64,000 nucleotides of DNA from Liolophura sinensis (Eukaryota > Mollusca > Polyplacophora > Chitonida > Chitonidae): the NCBI RefSeq assembly GCF_032854445.1, contig NC_088300.1:37602458-37666457 (forward strand), written 5' to 3'. Every line of letters starts with the position of its first letter. The stretch's first letter is position 1. The notes under the pieces are model-generated. The model searched no databases, was not told the DNA's origin, and saw only the letters and a program-made list of their open reading frames with translations. Below are positions 13,010-24,389 of this stretch, piece after piece. The position numbers and the translations under genes are program-made.

Positions 13010-13712
13010 CTGGAGAAAAGCTTGTCACAGCACAGCCTCATTTGATACAAGCTACAGAGACGGTTCTGACATGCTTTTGCTGGAGAAAAGGTTTTGATAT
13101 GTCAGAGGAGGGTGGGCACAGCCTCGTTTGATATAAGCTACAGACAGGGTTCTGACATGCATGCTGGAGGAAAGGTTATGATGGTAGGCACAGCCTTGTT
13201 TGATAAGGGTCCTCACATGCTGACGTGAATGCTGGAGGAAAGGCTCTGATATGTCAGAGGGAGGGTGGGCACAGCCTTGTTTGATACAGGCTACAGAAAG
13301 GGTTCTGACATGCATGCTGGAGGAAAGGTTATGATGCTAGGCACAGCCTTGTTTGATAAGGGTCCTCACATGCTGGAGAAAAGGTTGTTAGATATGTCAG
13401 AGGAAGGGTTGGTACATTACTGTCTGATATTGGCAACAAAAAGGTTCCTAACATGCTGGACAAAATGTTCTGACATGTCAGAGGAAGGTTTGGTACATCT
13501 TTGTCTGATACAGGCTATATAAGGGTTCTAACATGCTGGAGAAAGGGTTCTGATATGTCAGAGGAAAAGTTGGTACATCATTGTCTGATACAGGCTACAT
13601 AAGGGTTCTAACATGCTGGAGAAAAGGTTCTGACATGTCAGAGGAAGGGTTGGTACATCATTGTCTGATATATAAGGCTATATAAGGGTTCTAACATGCT
13701 GGAGAAAAGAGT
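13010..13712. repeat. Complex minisatellite, units near 80 bp with a 154-bp duplication
   Basis: Units include GCTGGAGAAAAGGTTCTGAC, ATGTCAGAGGAAGGGTTGG and GGCTACATAAGGGTTCTAAC. A block containing GACATGCATGCTGGAGG starts at 13154 and again at about 13307. The array resumes at 13938 after an inserted element. Confidence 0.9.
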
Positions 13713-13937
13713 CTGGGGCCAATTTCAAAATTCAATTTTTGACTTTAGTCAAAATTTAAAATACCGTGCTAAAGAGTATTGTTGGACTTGGGAATGTAAA
13801 ATTTTGTCCACCTCATCATTGTTATCCTGAGACAAATGTGTCAAAATTTTAGCTTTCATTACCCAAAAAAAAAAAAACATTGTGAGGAGGTTTTCGATTT
13901 TGACTTAAGTCAAAAATGGCTCCATGAAATCGGCCAG
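13713..13937. mobile_element. MITE-like element with inverted ends, inserted in a minisatellite
   Basis: The left end has GGGGCCAATTTCA then TTTTTGACTTTAGTCAAAAT. The right end, read in reverse complement, has TGGCCGATTTCA then TTTTTGACTTAAGTCAAAAT. The ends are about 42 bp with scattered mismatches, and the element is about 225 bp with no open frame. The minisatellite stops at the left end (…GAAAAGAGT) and continues at the right (TGATATGTCAGAGG). A target duplication is not clear. Confidence 0.7.
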
Positions 13938-15040
13938 TGATATGTCAGAGGAAGGGTTGGTACAATGACACAGCTGCACAGTACAGTCATTTCCACCTGT
14001 CATCAACCTGTTCAACACAAACATCTGATGATTCATTCCCACGTCACTAACACTTCTAGATTGCAATATCATCATTTTAAATTGCATTCACAGGTTATTG
14101 ACGTGTAAACAACATAGATTACATACAAAACCACACAAACACAACCCATCTATTTCAAATATATCATAGCCACATATACACCGGTGTGCAAATTACAGAC
14201 TTCCCAGAGATTCATCAATGCTATGACATAGGTAATCAATATATATCATGAGAGGTTAGTTTTCTCGTCTGACGAAGTTAGGCATTGGACAGAAATGTAA
14301 CAGTCTCTGTAAATAACTAGAACTGTCAGTTTGATTACACTACAAAATCCAGAAGAACTTCTCCATGGCAAAGTGCTTTTCTGTGTTGGCCTGTAGATGT
14401 AAGACTATATGTCTAGTGTTTCTAATGTTAGAATGAGCTTGGCTGCATGGCATTTTTGTAAACAGAAAGATGCAAATTTAAATACTTGATGAACCTTAGC
14501 TGATTAGAGTGGAATCTCAAGAGGTAGGAGGCCCTTATGTGTTATTTTTAGACTGATAAAAATTGTAAATCCCCAATACAGTACAGCTTTTACGCAAAAT
14601 ATCTCATCTCTTAACCCTTCATTAAGACGTTCATCTCTTGACCCTTCCCTTGGAAGCCAGCTAATTGACTTACAGCAGTGTCACTGTAATGGAAGAGTAA
14701 GCTGGTATAAGCACGGTTATTAACGTACAACTGTAGTCACCTGTTTTTTTAAATGAGTTTATTTAGTTTCATATCAATCATACCATCAACCTTTAAAGGC
14801 ATCAAGTGCAATGCTACTGACCAATATACATAATTTATATGGAAAGATATCTTTTGATGCTTCAAATGAGAATATCAAACAAGCGGCAGATCATAGTATG
14901 TATATACCACATACATGTATCTTGGCCACTGCTACTGTAATTGACATCAAACATAAACATAAGTGTATTACACTCCCTGTTGTACCATATTACATTTCCT
15001 AATTGACATCACTAAATATTATATTTCAAATGTATGATGA
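13938..15040. other. Non-coding; no gene seen
   Basis: Starts with the last unit of the preceding minisatellite. Nothing else recognised. Confidence 0.6.
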
Positions 15041-15655
15041 TAATATCTTTCATGAATACATACTGGTACTATGAAAACTAACAACTGATTCTGAGTATAA
15101 TAATATCTTACATAAATACATACTGGTACTATGAAAACTAACATCTGATTCTGAGTATAAATACATACTGGTACCATGAAAACTAACATGTGATTCTGAG
15201 TACAAATACATACTGGTAATATGAAAACTAACATGTGATTCTGAGTATAAATACATACTGATACCATGAAAACTAACATGTGATTCTGAGTATAAATACA
15301 TACTGGTACTATGAAAACTAACATCTGATTCTGAGTATAAAAACATACTGATACCATGAAAACTAACATGTGATTCTGAGTATAAATACATACTGATACC
15401 ATGAAAACTAACATGTGATTCTGAGTATAAATACATACTGATACCATGAAAACTAACATGTGATTCTGAGTATAAATACATACTGGTACTATGAAAACTA
15501 ACATCTGATTCTGAGTATAAAAAACATACTGATACCATGAAAACTAACATGTGATTCTGAGTATAAATACATACTAGTACTATGAAAACTAATATCTGAT
15601 TCTGAGTATAAATACATACTGGTACCATGAAAACTAACATGTGGTTCTGAGTACA
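15041..15655. repeat. 45-bp tandem repeat, about 13 units
   Basis: Units contain CTGAGTATAAATACATACTG, GTACCATGAA and AACTAACATGTGATT. Because 45 is a multiple of three, long minus-strand frames with a 15-residue repeat appear (15019-15504, 15050-15781). These do not support a gene. Confidence 0.95.
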
Positions 15656-18600
15656 AAAGCAGTGCAAGTGCTTGTAGAACTTCTGGCTTTTTAAGGTCAA
15701 AAAGCAATATGACAGAATGAGAACATGTTTTAGTTCCCAAATATAAGCAGCATAAAAAATGACACCCCCTGTCCCCATCAAAAAAAAAAAAAGAAAAAAA
15801 AAAAACTATTCTTGTCATTTGTACCATCAGAACATAAGGCTGTATGTAACAAGTGTGTATCCATTACAGGTACATGTACACCTGAATAAAGAATGTTTTT
15901 AGCCTCTTTTTGTTAAGTTAGATCATAAATTATGCACTCTTTCTTTGTTTACAACACTCATACTTTATGTTCCAAACTGATATCTAAACAAAACAAAAAT
16001 GCATGAATTTTGCTGTCAGACACACTGCTGGGCTTCAAAGTGAAAGGCTATAGATAAGACACATATCCTGTACCGAGCGGCTTGAGTTTTCAAAACCAAA
16101 ATGCTCTAACTTTGATCTTAGTCAGGTAAAAATACACAGGGAAATTCACAGGTCCATCTAGCAGGTTAACACCTTCAAGCATGAAAAGAGCTCCCTCGCT
16201 CTAATTAGTATGCACATGTATCGCCAGTTTTCTCCACATATGAAACCCCGGGGTTTTTTGGTTTTTTTTTTTTTTTTTTTTTTCAAGTCCGTGTGATGTT
16301 ATCTCTCATGATTAATTCAGATTGATTTAATTTCTTTGTCACACAAATGTAACTGTAAACTTGACCTAGAGGTTGTAGCTCTGTTACATTCCATGTAACC
16401 CCATATGTTTACATGTATATCAGCTATATTATCTGATGCCATCCTTTGATCGCATCTCTGGTCCACCATTTACAACCCTCGGTCTATATCTTTCAGGCCT
16501 GCATATGAGTACATATAACAGGAGGCAGGCGGACATACCTTGCCTGGTAAGTATAAATATTTACTAGAAATTACTATATTACCTGATAAGGGAGTACTTA
16601 GTACTTTAACTAGCCAGAACTTAATGTTTTAACATATATACCATACCATACGTGCAGGAAAAGAAGAATGAACTGTTATAAGAACATCTCAAAGCATGGT
16701 ACTTGTCTGGACAAGCTTATCGCTGACTCTTCTGTTTCACAATGTATTAACCAAGAAAAAAATTCCACATAAAATTTCATGACAACAAGTTTACAATCAA
16801 GAAATCATAAGCTACTGTTTCAAAGGGAGATAAACCAGACCAGCTTCCCCCCTGTATTAACTCCCTTTACATACTCTCATTTAATAATGGATTTCAGCAA
16901 TGATTTAGACGTCTACTTTGACAATTATATATCTTCATTTCTTGCTAAATGTATTGAAGAGGCCCTTAAATATCTGCCTGGCCTTACTTTCATATCATTT
17001 ATAGCCCAATATTTGAGATAACACATGAAGACTTTTGTCTAGATTTAAAAAGTTATAAGCTGAGCAAACACATTAGATGACAATATTCTTCAGAAATTAT
17101 CCTTTATTAAACACTGGTATGTGTAATTGGGATCCTTCATGTCAGGCATTTCTGGATTACTGACACATGCACATCAAAGCTAAATCAATCAACTGATTAT
17201 GCAGTTTGGCTAGACTTTAAAATAGAGTCCTCATAATAGCTAGGGACTAAATAACAGGGAGATTTTATTTTAGACTTTTGAAAACTCCACTAACGGCTCC
17301 TGAATGAATAAATGAACATTTTCCACTGTCTACCTGTCTACCTGTCTCTCCCTTATTTGTACGCGTAAAGAGAGAATGAATGACAATATTTATATCCACA
17401 ACGGAAAGAATATTTACTAACCTTCCATGTACATATATGTATGTATACAGTGTATTTGTATTTGTCTAGAACGTAACTTTCTGTGATATTTTTAAAATAA
17501 CATTTTTATCCATAAACAAATGAGAATAAACCTTGTAACCTAAATCTAAAAAAATGAGTTCTCTACAAGTGGAGGTCAGCAAATGAGGTAAAATTCTGTT
17601 TACAATTATATCAGACAATTATCACAGTCCTGAGCTGGTGATAGGACCCCTGTCATATTATGGATACAGCTACTACTGACCATGTGGGCAACAGTCATCG
17701 CCTCCCCAGGTGGGAAACTGTTAATGGTAGAAAATAATCACATGCAATCCTCAAGAAAGGTCAGTGACTGCATTTAGGATGATGCCTACAAGAGCCATGA
17801 ATCAGTACAGCAATTGGTCTAAGTGTCTTCACCACATAAACTTATCACTGCCAGCATGTCCATCACAGTTGGTGTTAGTGTTCAAGCAACACTGCCCCTC
17901 CTCCAAGCCTCCCCCAAGCCTCCCAACCCAGCCTCAGGTAGCTAAGCACTTAAGACTTGTGTACTTAACTTTAAGATGATAGCTATGGCATACGACCAAC
18001 AGCTGAGAGAGCAGAACCATCATAAAATCCACCTACAGATTAAAGACAAATGAAGTGAGCAGTGCTTTTGTTTGACAAACACTAATTTTAACTTTCATTA
18101 TAGAATGCCAGTAATGACAACAAATCATAACAACTACTGTGAATACTTTTAAGCAGAAATTGAAATTTATAACAAAGATTTACATACATGTGCAACCTTT
18201 GTGATGAGAAAATAAATGTCAGTGGTTAAAGATAATATTTGAATACTTAGAGCAATTAAATCACTGACTTGGGCTAATTTAAGGTGAATCAAGACTAGCA
18301 ACTATAGTAACTTTTGTAACTTATCAGCGGAGCAAAACCTCTTACTCCATGTTAGGCTCAAACTTGAACATTAAACAATCTGATCGGACTGAGACCAGCT
18401 TTCACTGCCACCTTTCAACCTGTGTCTTACCCCTGAGAAAACAGATGAAGGCTATGACTGTAGTAAAGGTTAAAGACAGCCTCCAGCCCAGAGAAACAGT
18501 CTCTTGTGTTGAGTGGAGGGGTTAAAACCAGCCCTTAGTATAAAGCATGATGGAGGTTGGCTTAGCCCCTGTTGTGGTGGACAGCTTCAGTGTTACCAGC

Positions 18601-19482
18601 CCTATCCCACAGACCATGGGGATGGCTTCTCATTTGATCCTCACCATTAGAGTAGACAATAAAAACGATGTGTTGCGCTAAGAGGCCAACAACCATAAAA
18701 CTCTCTTCTGAGGAGACGCAGTCAGTGACCATAATGACTGGAGTACATAAATAACCCCTGTGACATATTGCCTGTTTCTAAAAGAGTTCTGTCTGATCTG
18801 AGAAAGTTGGCATGAGTTTTATTTGGAAGGTAGGATGATATCTTACCAGGAAGAAGTCAGTTTCAGCACTAAAGGTAATAGAGTTGTATTTTATGAATTC
18901 ATTTTATATCTTTTTATTTGTTTCTAAAAGTGCAACTTTTGGGGGTCAATTTGACCATACCTGGGTTAGTGCCTCGGCTCTTCACAGGTAACCATTTGCC
19001 TAAGGTACATAACTCAGACGACATCAGTGAGGCATCACGGAGCGATCCTACATGTAGCAGGCCCTCTGTTAACAGGGGAGAGTCAGCAGACACTAGCCCT
19101 TAAACAAAAGCCTTTATTCTACAAAACACTGAATATAATTAAACCTTACTGACCCATTCTGGCAGGTCTGGATTATGTCTGCCCCAGTCCATATAAGATT
19201 ACTGAGCCAACCAGGAAGCCATATACACCAGACCTACTTGAAGCAATCAACTTTTCACCTCTTCTTTCACCTATCTTAATAGCTGTGCAGCCTGGCGTTG
19301 AAACAGATTAAAACAGTAATCCCTGGACATAGTTATCACCAGCTTTTTTCCCCCCCTCGTATGAAACTTAAGTTACTAATTTTAATTCACAGGAAAGACA
19401 CTTCCTTACATGAATTGTAATGCATGCCACAGTATAAATAATCCATGTTCAATGTATCTATGTACAATATATACAAATCCAC

Positions 19483-19526
<44 letters not shown>

Positions 19527-20340
19527 CTAGAACACCATTCTGGTATTAAAACTAAAAAAAAAAGATATATATATCTAATGTCTATGTATACACTGTACAT
19601 ACACTGTTTAAAACTGCAACTATTATTGTAATGTGACATAGTTTGAATTCGTTGAACTCATGAAGAGCATCAAATAATGTAATGAAGCAAGTAAGGACTG
19701 TTTGAAAAAAGCTGTCTTCAGTTTTTTATCATATGTGTCAAAGTCAGATTTTTCTGAGTTGGAAAAATGATTTCTTTAGTATAAAACCATACAGGCTTTA
19801 ATTGTTAGGTGTTAGAGAAACATTATTTATAACCCTCTTTAAGTAAAGCTTATTATCATTATTATTATTATTTACTTCTTTGATGACAATTCTTTACTTA
19901 TATGACAGCCTTTCAGGTTTATGGCACGTGGAAGAAGCCATACTTTCATTATCACTAAAAAATTAGACCAGTCTGGATCCATGGGAGCCATCTGTAATAT
20001 GACTGCAATAGATATTGACAATTCTGACCATAATATATGTATCAATTTACAATGTTTGGATAAATTGGATTTACATGGATATATTATTTAAGAACGCTAC
20101 CTCTCAATGTACATACATACTTATTGAGTGTGCGCAAATCAAGTTTGCATTTGGTACCGTTATTATAATCTATCAGCGCACTGTGTAATCAGCATCGCAC
20201 TTCAACTATACAACTATATATATATGTACGTGTATGTAGACCTGAGTTACCACTCATTCCCATGCGCTAGCTTTTGCCAGTTTAGTGTTTATCAACCTCA
20301 CACATCAGTAACCTACTCTGTTCTCGCATATCCCAGAATT
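15656..20340. other. Non-coding; no gene seen
   Basis: Contains A-rich and T-rich runs (15780-15805, 16258-16283) and a TA microsatellite (about 19488-19525). Frames at 16779, 17764, 18918, 19406 and 20128 have no recognisable product. Confidence 0.6.
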
Positions 20341-21865
20341 TACCATCCAACTACAAAGACCAGCTTTAGTTTATTTGCACTGGGTCTATGGGAATTATTA
20401 CAGATGGGTCAAGTCAGATGAGATATTACATACGTGTGCAAGACTAGCACTTAATATAGTCCCATGGCACATGTACAGGACTGGAAACCATGTACATGTA
20501 CATGACTGGAAACCATGTACATGTACAGGATTGGAAACCATGTACATGTACAGGATTGAAATCCAACTACAAAGACCAGCTTTAGTTTATTTGCACTGGG
20601 TCTATGGGAATTATTACAGATGGGTCAAGTCAGATGAGATATTACATACGTGTGCAAGACTGGCACTTAATATAGCCCCACGGCACATGTACAGGACTGG
20701 AAACCATGTACATGTACATGACTGGAAACCATGTACATGTACATGTACAGGACTAGAAACCATGTAAATGTGCAGGATTGGAAACCATGTACGTGTAAAG
20801 GATTGGAAACCATGTACATGTACAGGATTGGAAACCATGTACATGTACAGGACTGGAAACCATGTACATGTACAGGATTGGAAACCATGTACATGTACAG
20901 GATTGGAAACCATGTACATGTACAGGATTGGAAACCATGTACATGTACAGGACTGGAAACCATGTAAATGTGCAGGATTGGAATCCAACTACAAAGACCA
21001 GCTTTAGTTTATTTGCACTTGGTCTATGGGAGTTATTACAGATGGGTCAAGTCAGATGAGATATTACATACGTGTGCAAGACTAGAAATTAATATAGCCC
21101 CATGGCACATGTACAGGACTGGAAACCATATAAATGTGCAGGATTGGAAACCATGTGCATGTACAGGATTGAAATCCAACTACAAAGACCAGCTTTAGTT
21201 TATTTGCAATGGGTCTATGGGAATTATTACACAGTCATGGGTCAAGTCAGATGAGATATTACATATGTGTGGAAGTCTAGAAATTAATATAGCCCCATGG
21301 CACATGTACAGGACTGGAAACCATGCACTTGTACATGACTGGAAACCATGTAAATGTACAGGACTGGAAACCATGTAAATGTACAGGACTGGAAACCACA
21401 TACATGTACAAGGCTGGAAGCTATGTACATGTACAAAACTGGAAATTGTGTACATGTACAGGACTGGAAACCACATACATGTACAAGACTGGAAGCTATA
21501 TAAATGTACAGGATTGGAAACCATGCACTTGTATAGGAATGAAAACCATGTAAATGTACAAGACTGGAAACCATGTACATGTACAAGACTGGAAACTATG
21601 AAAATGTACAGGATTGGAAACCATGTACATGTACAGCACTGGAAACCACATACATGTACAGCACTGGAAACCACATACATGTACAGGACTGGAAACCATG
21701 CACAGGACTGGAAACCATGTACTGTATATATATACAGGATTAGAAACCATGTACATGTACAAGACTGGAAACCATATAAATGTGCAGGCTTGGAATTCAT
21801 GTACATGTACAGGACTGGAAACCTTGTACATGTACAGGTCTGGAAACCACATAAATGTAAAATTA
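20341..21865. repeat. 25-bp minisatellite interleaved with a roughly 120-bp repeated segment
   Basis: The 25-bp unit (CATGTACATGTACAGG then ATTGGAAAC) is repeated dozens of times. A unique-looking segment beginning CCAACTACAAAGACCAGC and passing through GTCAAGTCAGATGAGATATT starts at 20347, 20563, 20985 and 21176. The 25-bp period reads through all three frames every 75 nt, which makes many stop-free frames on both strands. None is evidence of a protein. Confidence 0.95.
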
Positions 21866-22509
21866 TTGAAGACAGTTCTGATGGGCAAGCATCAATTTTA
21901 TTAAAAAAAAATTATTCAACTATGTTGTATAATATGCAAGTCTCATGAAGCTCCTCTAATCAGTTTTCAAAATATGAGAAAATTATGGAAAATGAGACCC
22001 TTGGACTCGTAGACTAAACAGATGCAAAAAATGGCTGAATATATGGTTGATGTCCTAGAAAAATGCAGCAACCACTTGTAAGTATCTCAAATGCCCATGC
22101 ATGCTGTGAATTGTCCTTGACAGTACATGTAGATGAGATCTGAGCAATACGCTTCCCATGTCGTGCCATTCGATACGCTCTCCTGTCGTGCCATACTGAG
22201 GTATGCAGCAGTAATTACAATGTACACCTATCACGAGTGCAGGTATATGCTTAACGAGTTGACTGATCCAAGGACAACCCTCCAGATTACCTTTACCCAA
22301 TAAGACAGAAAATAGCTCTTTTACAGCTCTTGAAAGTGACATATTTACTTATGGTAAAATAAGATTGCTGCTGAGGTAACTGTGCGTACCACCAATATTT
22401 AAAGTGATAGTCAATTGTGGACAATGTAAACCGTGAAGCAACCTTTGTTCCAATCATAAACCTCAGATTACTGAGAAGCGTCCAACACTTACGTATGTGT
22501 ACCAAAGCA
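21866..22509. other. Non-coding; no gene seen
   Basis: Nothing recognised. Frames 22055-22342 and 22293-22505 (both -) match no family. Confidence 0.6.
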
Positions 22510-22955
22510 TTTATTTATTTATTGGTGTTTTATGCCATACCTATATGGCGGTGGCGGGGCCTCCGTGGCTGAGTCGGTTAGCACAGTAGGGCAGCGAAAT
22601 GACCCAGGAGTCTCTCACCAATGCGATCACTGTGAGTTCAAGTCCAGCTGATGCTGGCTTCCTCTTTGTCCGTACGTGGAAAGGTCTGCCAGCAACCTGC
22701 AGATGGTCGTGGCTTTCCCCCGGGCTTTGCCCGGTTTCCATCCACCATAATGCTGGCCGCTGTCGTATAAGTGAAATATTCTTGAGTACGGCGTAAAACA
22801 CCAATCAAATAAATAAATAAATATATGACGGTGGCCAGCATTATGGAGGGAGAAACCAGCCAAACCCACAACCAACCACAGGTTGCTGGCAGACCTTCCC
22901 ACATATGACCGGAGCCAGCAGGAGCTGGACTTGAACTCAGTGACCTCACTGATGT
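22510..22955 (-). mobile_element. SINE copy interrupted by a second SINE
   Basis: Outer minus-strand SINE. Its tail is at 22510-22541 and its body at 22822-22955 (GACGGTGGCCAGCATTATGG to AGCTGGACTTGAACTCAG, a reversed B-box). The two parts are separated by the insertion at 22556-22821. About 20 bp of the usual 3' sequence are missing next to the tail. Confidence 0.85.
22556..22821 (+). mobile_element. Full-length tRNA-derived SINE (CORE-like)
   Basis: A-box region GGCTGAGTCGGTTAGCACAG and B-box GAGTTCAAGTCC (about 22631-22642) form a tRNA-like head. The body has GTGGAAAGGTCTGCCAGCAA and CCATAATGCTGGCCGC, and the tail is GTGAAATATTCTTGAGTACG, GCGTAAAACACCAATC, then AAATAAATAAAT. It is flanked by a 14-bp duplication, TATATGGCGGTGGC (22542-22555) and TATATGACGGTGGC (22822-22835), with one mismatch. 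Frames on both strands here are shadows of the SINE. Confidence 0.9.
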
Positions 22956-24142
22956 GTACCAAAGTATGTTACAGATTCATTCTTTTGTAGATTCTGAATA
23001 AAAATATAAAACGCAAACCAAACTCCTTAGCTGTCAATGGATCATTTTGCCTTTCATGTGTTGTAATAGTTCCGTGATGGACCTAACCACAAGAATATCT
23101 CTTGGACGCATGGGCATGGTTAGCTAGTTCATGCAATGAGAGTATTAGGTTGAAGGGGAGAATATTAAGTGAGAGTATTAGGTTGAAGGTGAGAGTATTA
23201 GGTTGAAGGTGAGAGTATTAGGTGAGAGTATTAGGTTGAAGGTGGCTCGGGTGTCCCCATACTCCATTATACTCCCTGTACACATATGCTCAACTTCCCA
23301 GCCCAGCCAGCCCAGCACTGGCCATCATCCTCACATACTCTCCTTGTTATGGCTTCATGGGATCCAACAGGAAGGATAAGGTGAAGAGGAAGAAATCCCC
23401 CACCCCTGGGAGATATCCCGGCCTCTTCAGCCTGTTTTCTCTAGGAAAGAGATGGAATTCTGTGCAGGCTTAGATAGCTTGTCCTGATTCAGTGAGACAA
23501 CGAATCTAGTGCAACAGGGCACTGGCATATGTTAATAGAATGAGCTGGAAGAACAGATTGCCACTGCTCCTACCAGCACACTGGGACGGTGCTGGATCAC
23601 TACATGGTTGTGTACTGAAGAACTTCACACAAAATCTAGCAGCGTGTTATTGGGCACTTTTATCACAGGTATTTTAATCCCCATGACCTGGCTTGCACTT
23701 TACAATTGCCACTCCACTGTATGAAGAACATCTTGACAATCAATCTAAAACTTTTAAGTCATCCAAAATTCAGGAAGTTGATAGCCTTTTCTTGGAAAAG
23801 GTACCAATCATGGTTATGAGAATTCAAAACAAACAGCAAGTATTTCTGTCTCCACTAGTTTTGGTCACTCATTGATCAGAAGAGTTTGTGTGCAAGCCTG
23901 CAACGTGGTGATTGACCTTCATTCAGTCATCTATCACCGAGCTTATTTACTCATTTCCTACAAGCACAGGTATCATGACAGATAGCAATTGCCTTTAATT
24001 ACCATCACCAGACATTTACACCTATGTCATTCTGCCAGGAAACACCTCATGTTTTTAACTGCCTAGTAGAGATAAGAACACAATTCATAATATGAGACAA
24101 GCTCCCATTGCATATATATGTACAACAGTCCTATAACAAAGT
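22956..24142. other. Non-coding; no gene seen
   Basis: Contains a short repeat at 23138-23242. The frame 23693-23875 has no recognisable product. Confidence 0.6.
23138..23242. repeat. 20-bp tandem repeat with 13-bp partial units
   Basis: Unit GAGAGTATTAGGTTGAAGGT, four full or nearly full copies and two short 13-bp copies. Confidence 0.9.
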
Positions 24143-24389
24143 AGTTGGTTAGCACGCTAGCGCAGCGTAATGACCCAGGAGCCTCTCACCAATGTGGTCG
24201 CTGTGAGTTCGAGTCCAGCTCATGCTGGCTTTTTCTCCGGCCCTACGTGGGAAGGTCTGAGAAGAAACCTGGTCGTGGGTTTCCTCCGGTCTGTGCCCGG
24301 TTTCCACCCACCATAATGCTGGCCGCCGTCGCATAGGTGAAATATTCTTGAGTACGGCGTAAAACACCAGTCAAATAAATAAATATAAT
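24143..24389 (+). mobile_element. tRNA-derived SINE, slightly 5'-truncated
   Basis: Same family as 22556: GTTGGTTAGCACGCTAGCGC, B-box GAGTTCGAGTCC, CCATAATGCTGGCCGCCG, GTGAAATATTCTTGAGTACG and AAATAAATAAATA. It lacks about 15 bp of the head and has a small deletion in the body. It carries CGTGGGAA (24246-24253), a CSL consensus. Confidence 0.9.

Noticed and set aside
15019-15827. 161- and 243-codon frames with 15-residue repeats
   Set aside because: Product of a 45-bp tandem repeat; overlapping frames are open and there is no domain.
20341-21948. More than a dozen frames of 60-200 codons on both strands
   Set aside because: The 25-bp unit is read in all three frames, giving a 25-residue periodic artefact.
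22556-22660. Possible tRNA gene (A- and B-box)
   Set aside because: The tRNA-like head is part of a SINE, continues into the SINE body and tail, and has target duplications.
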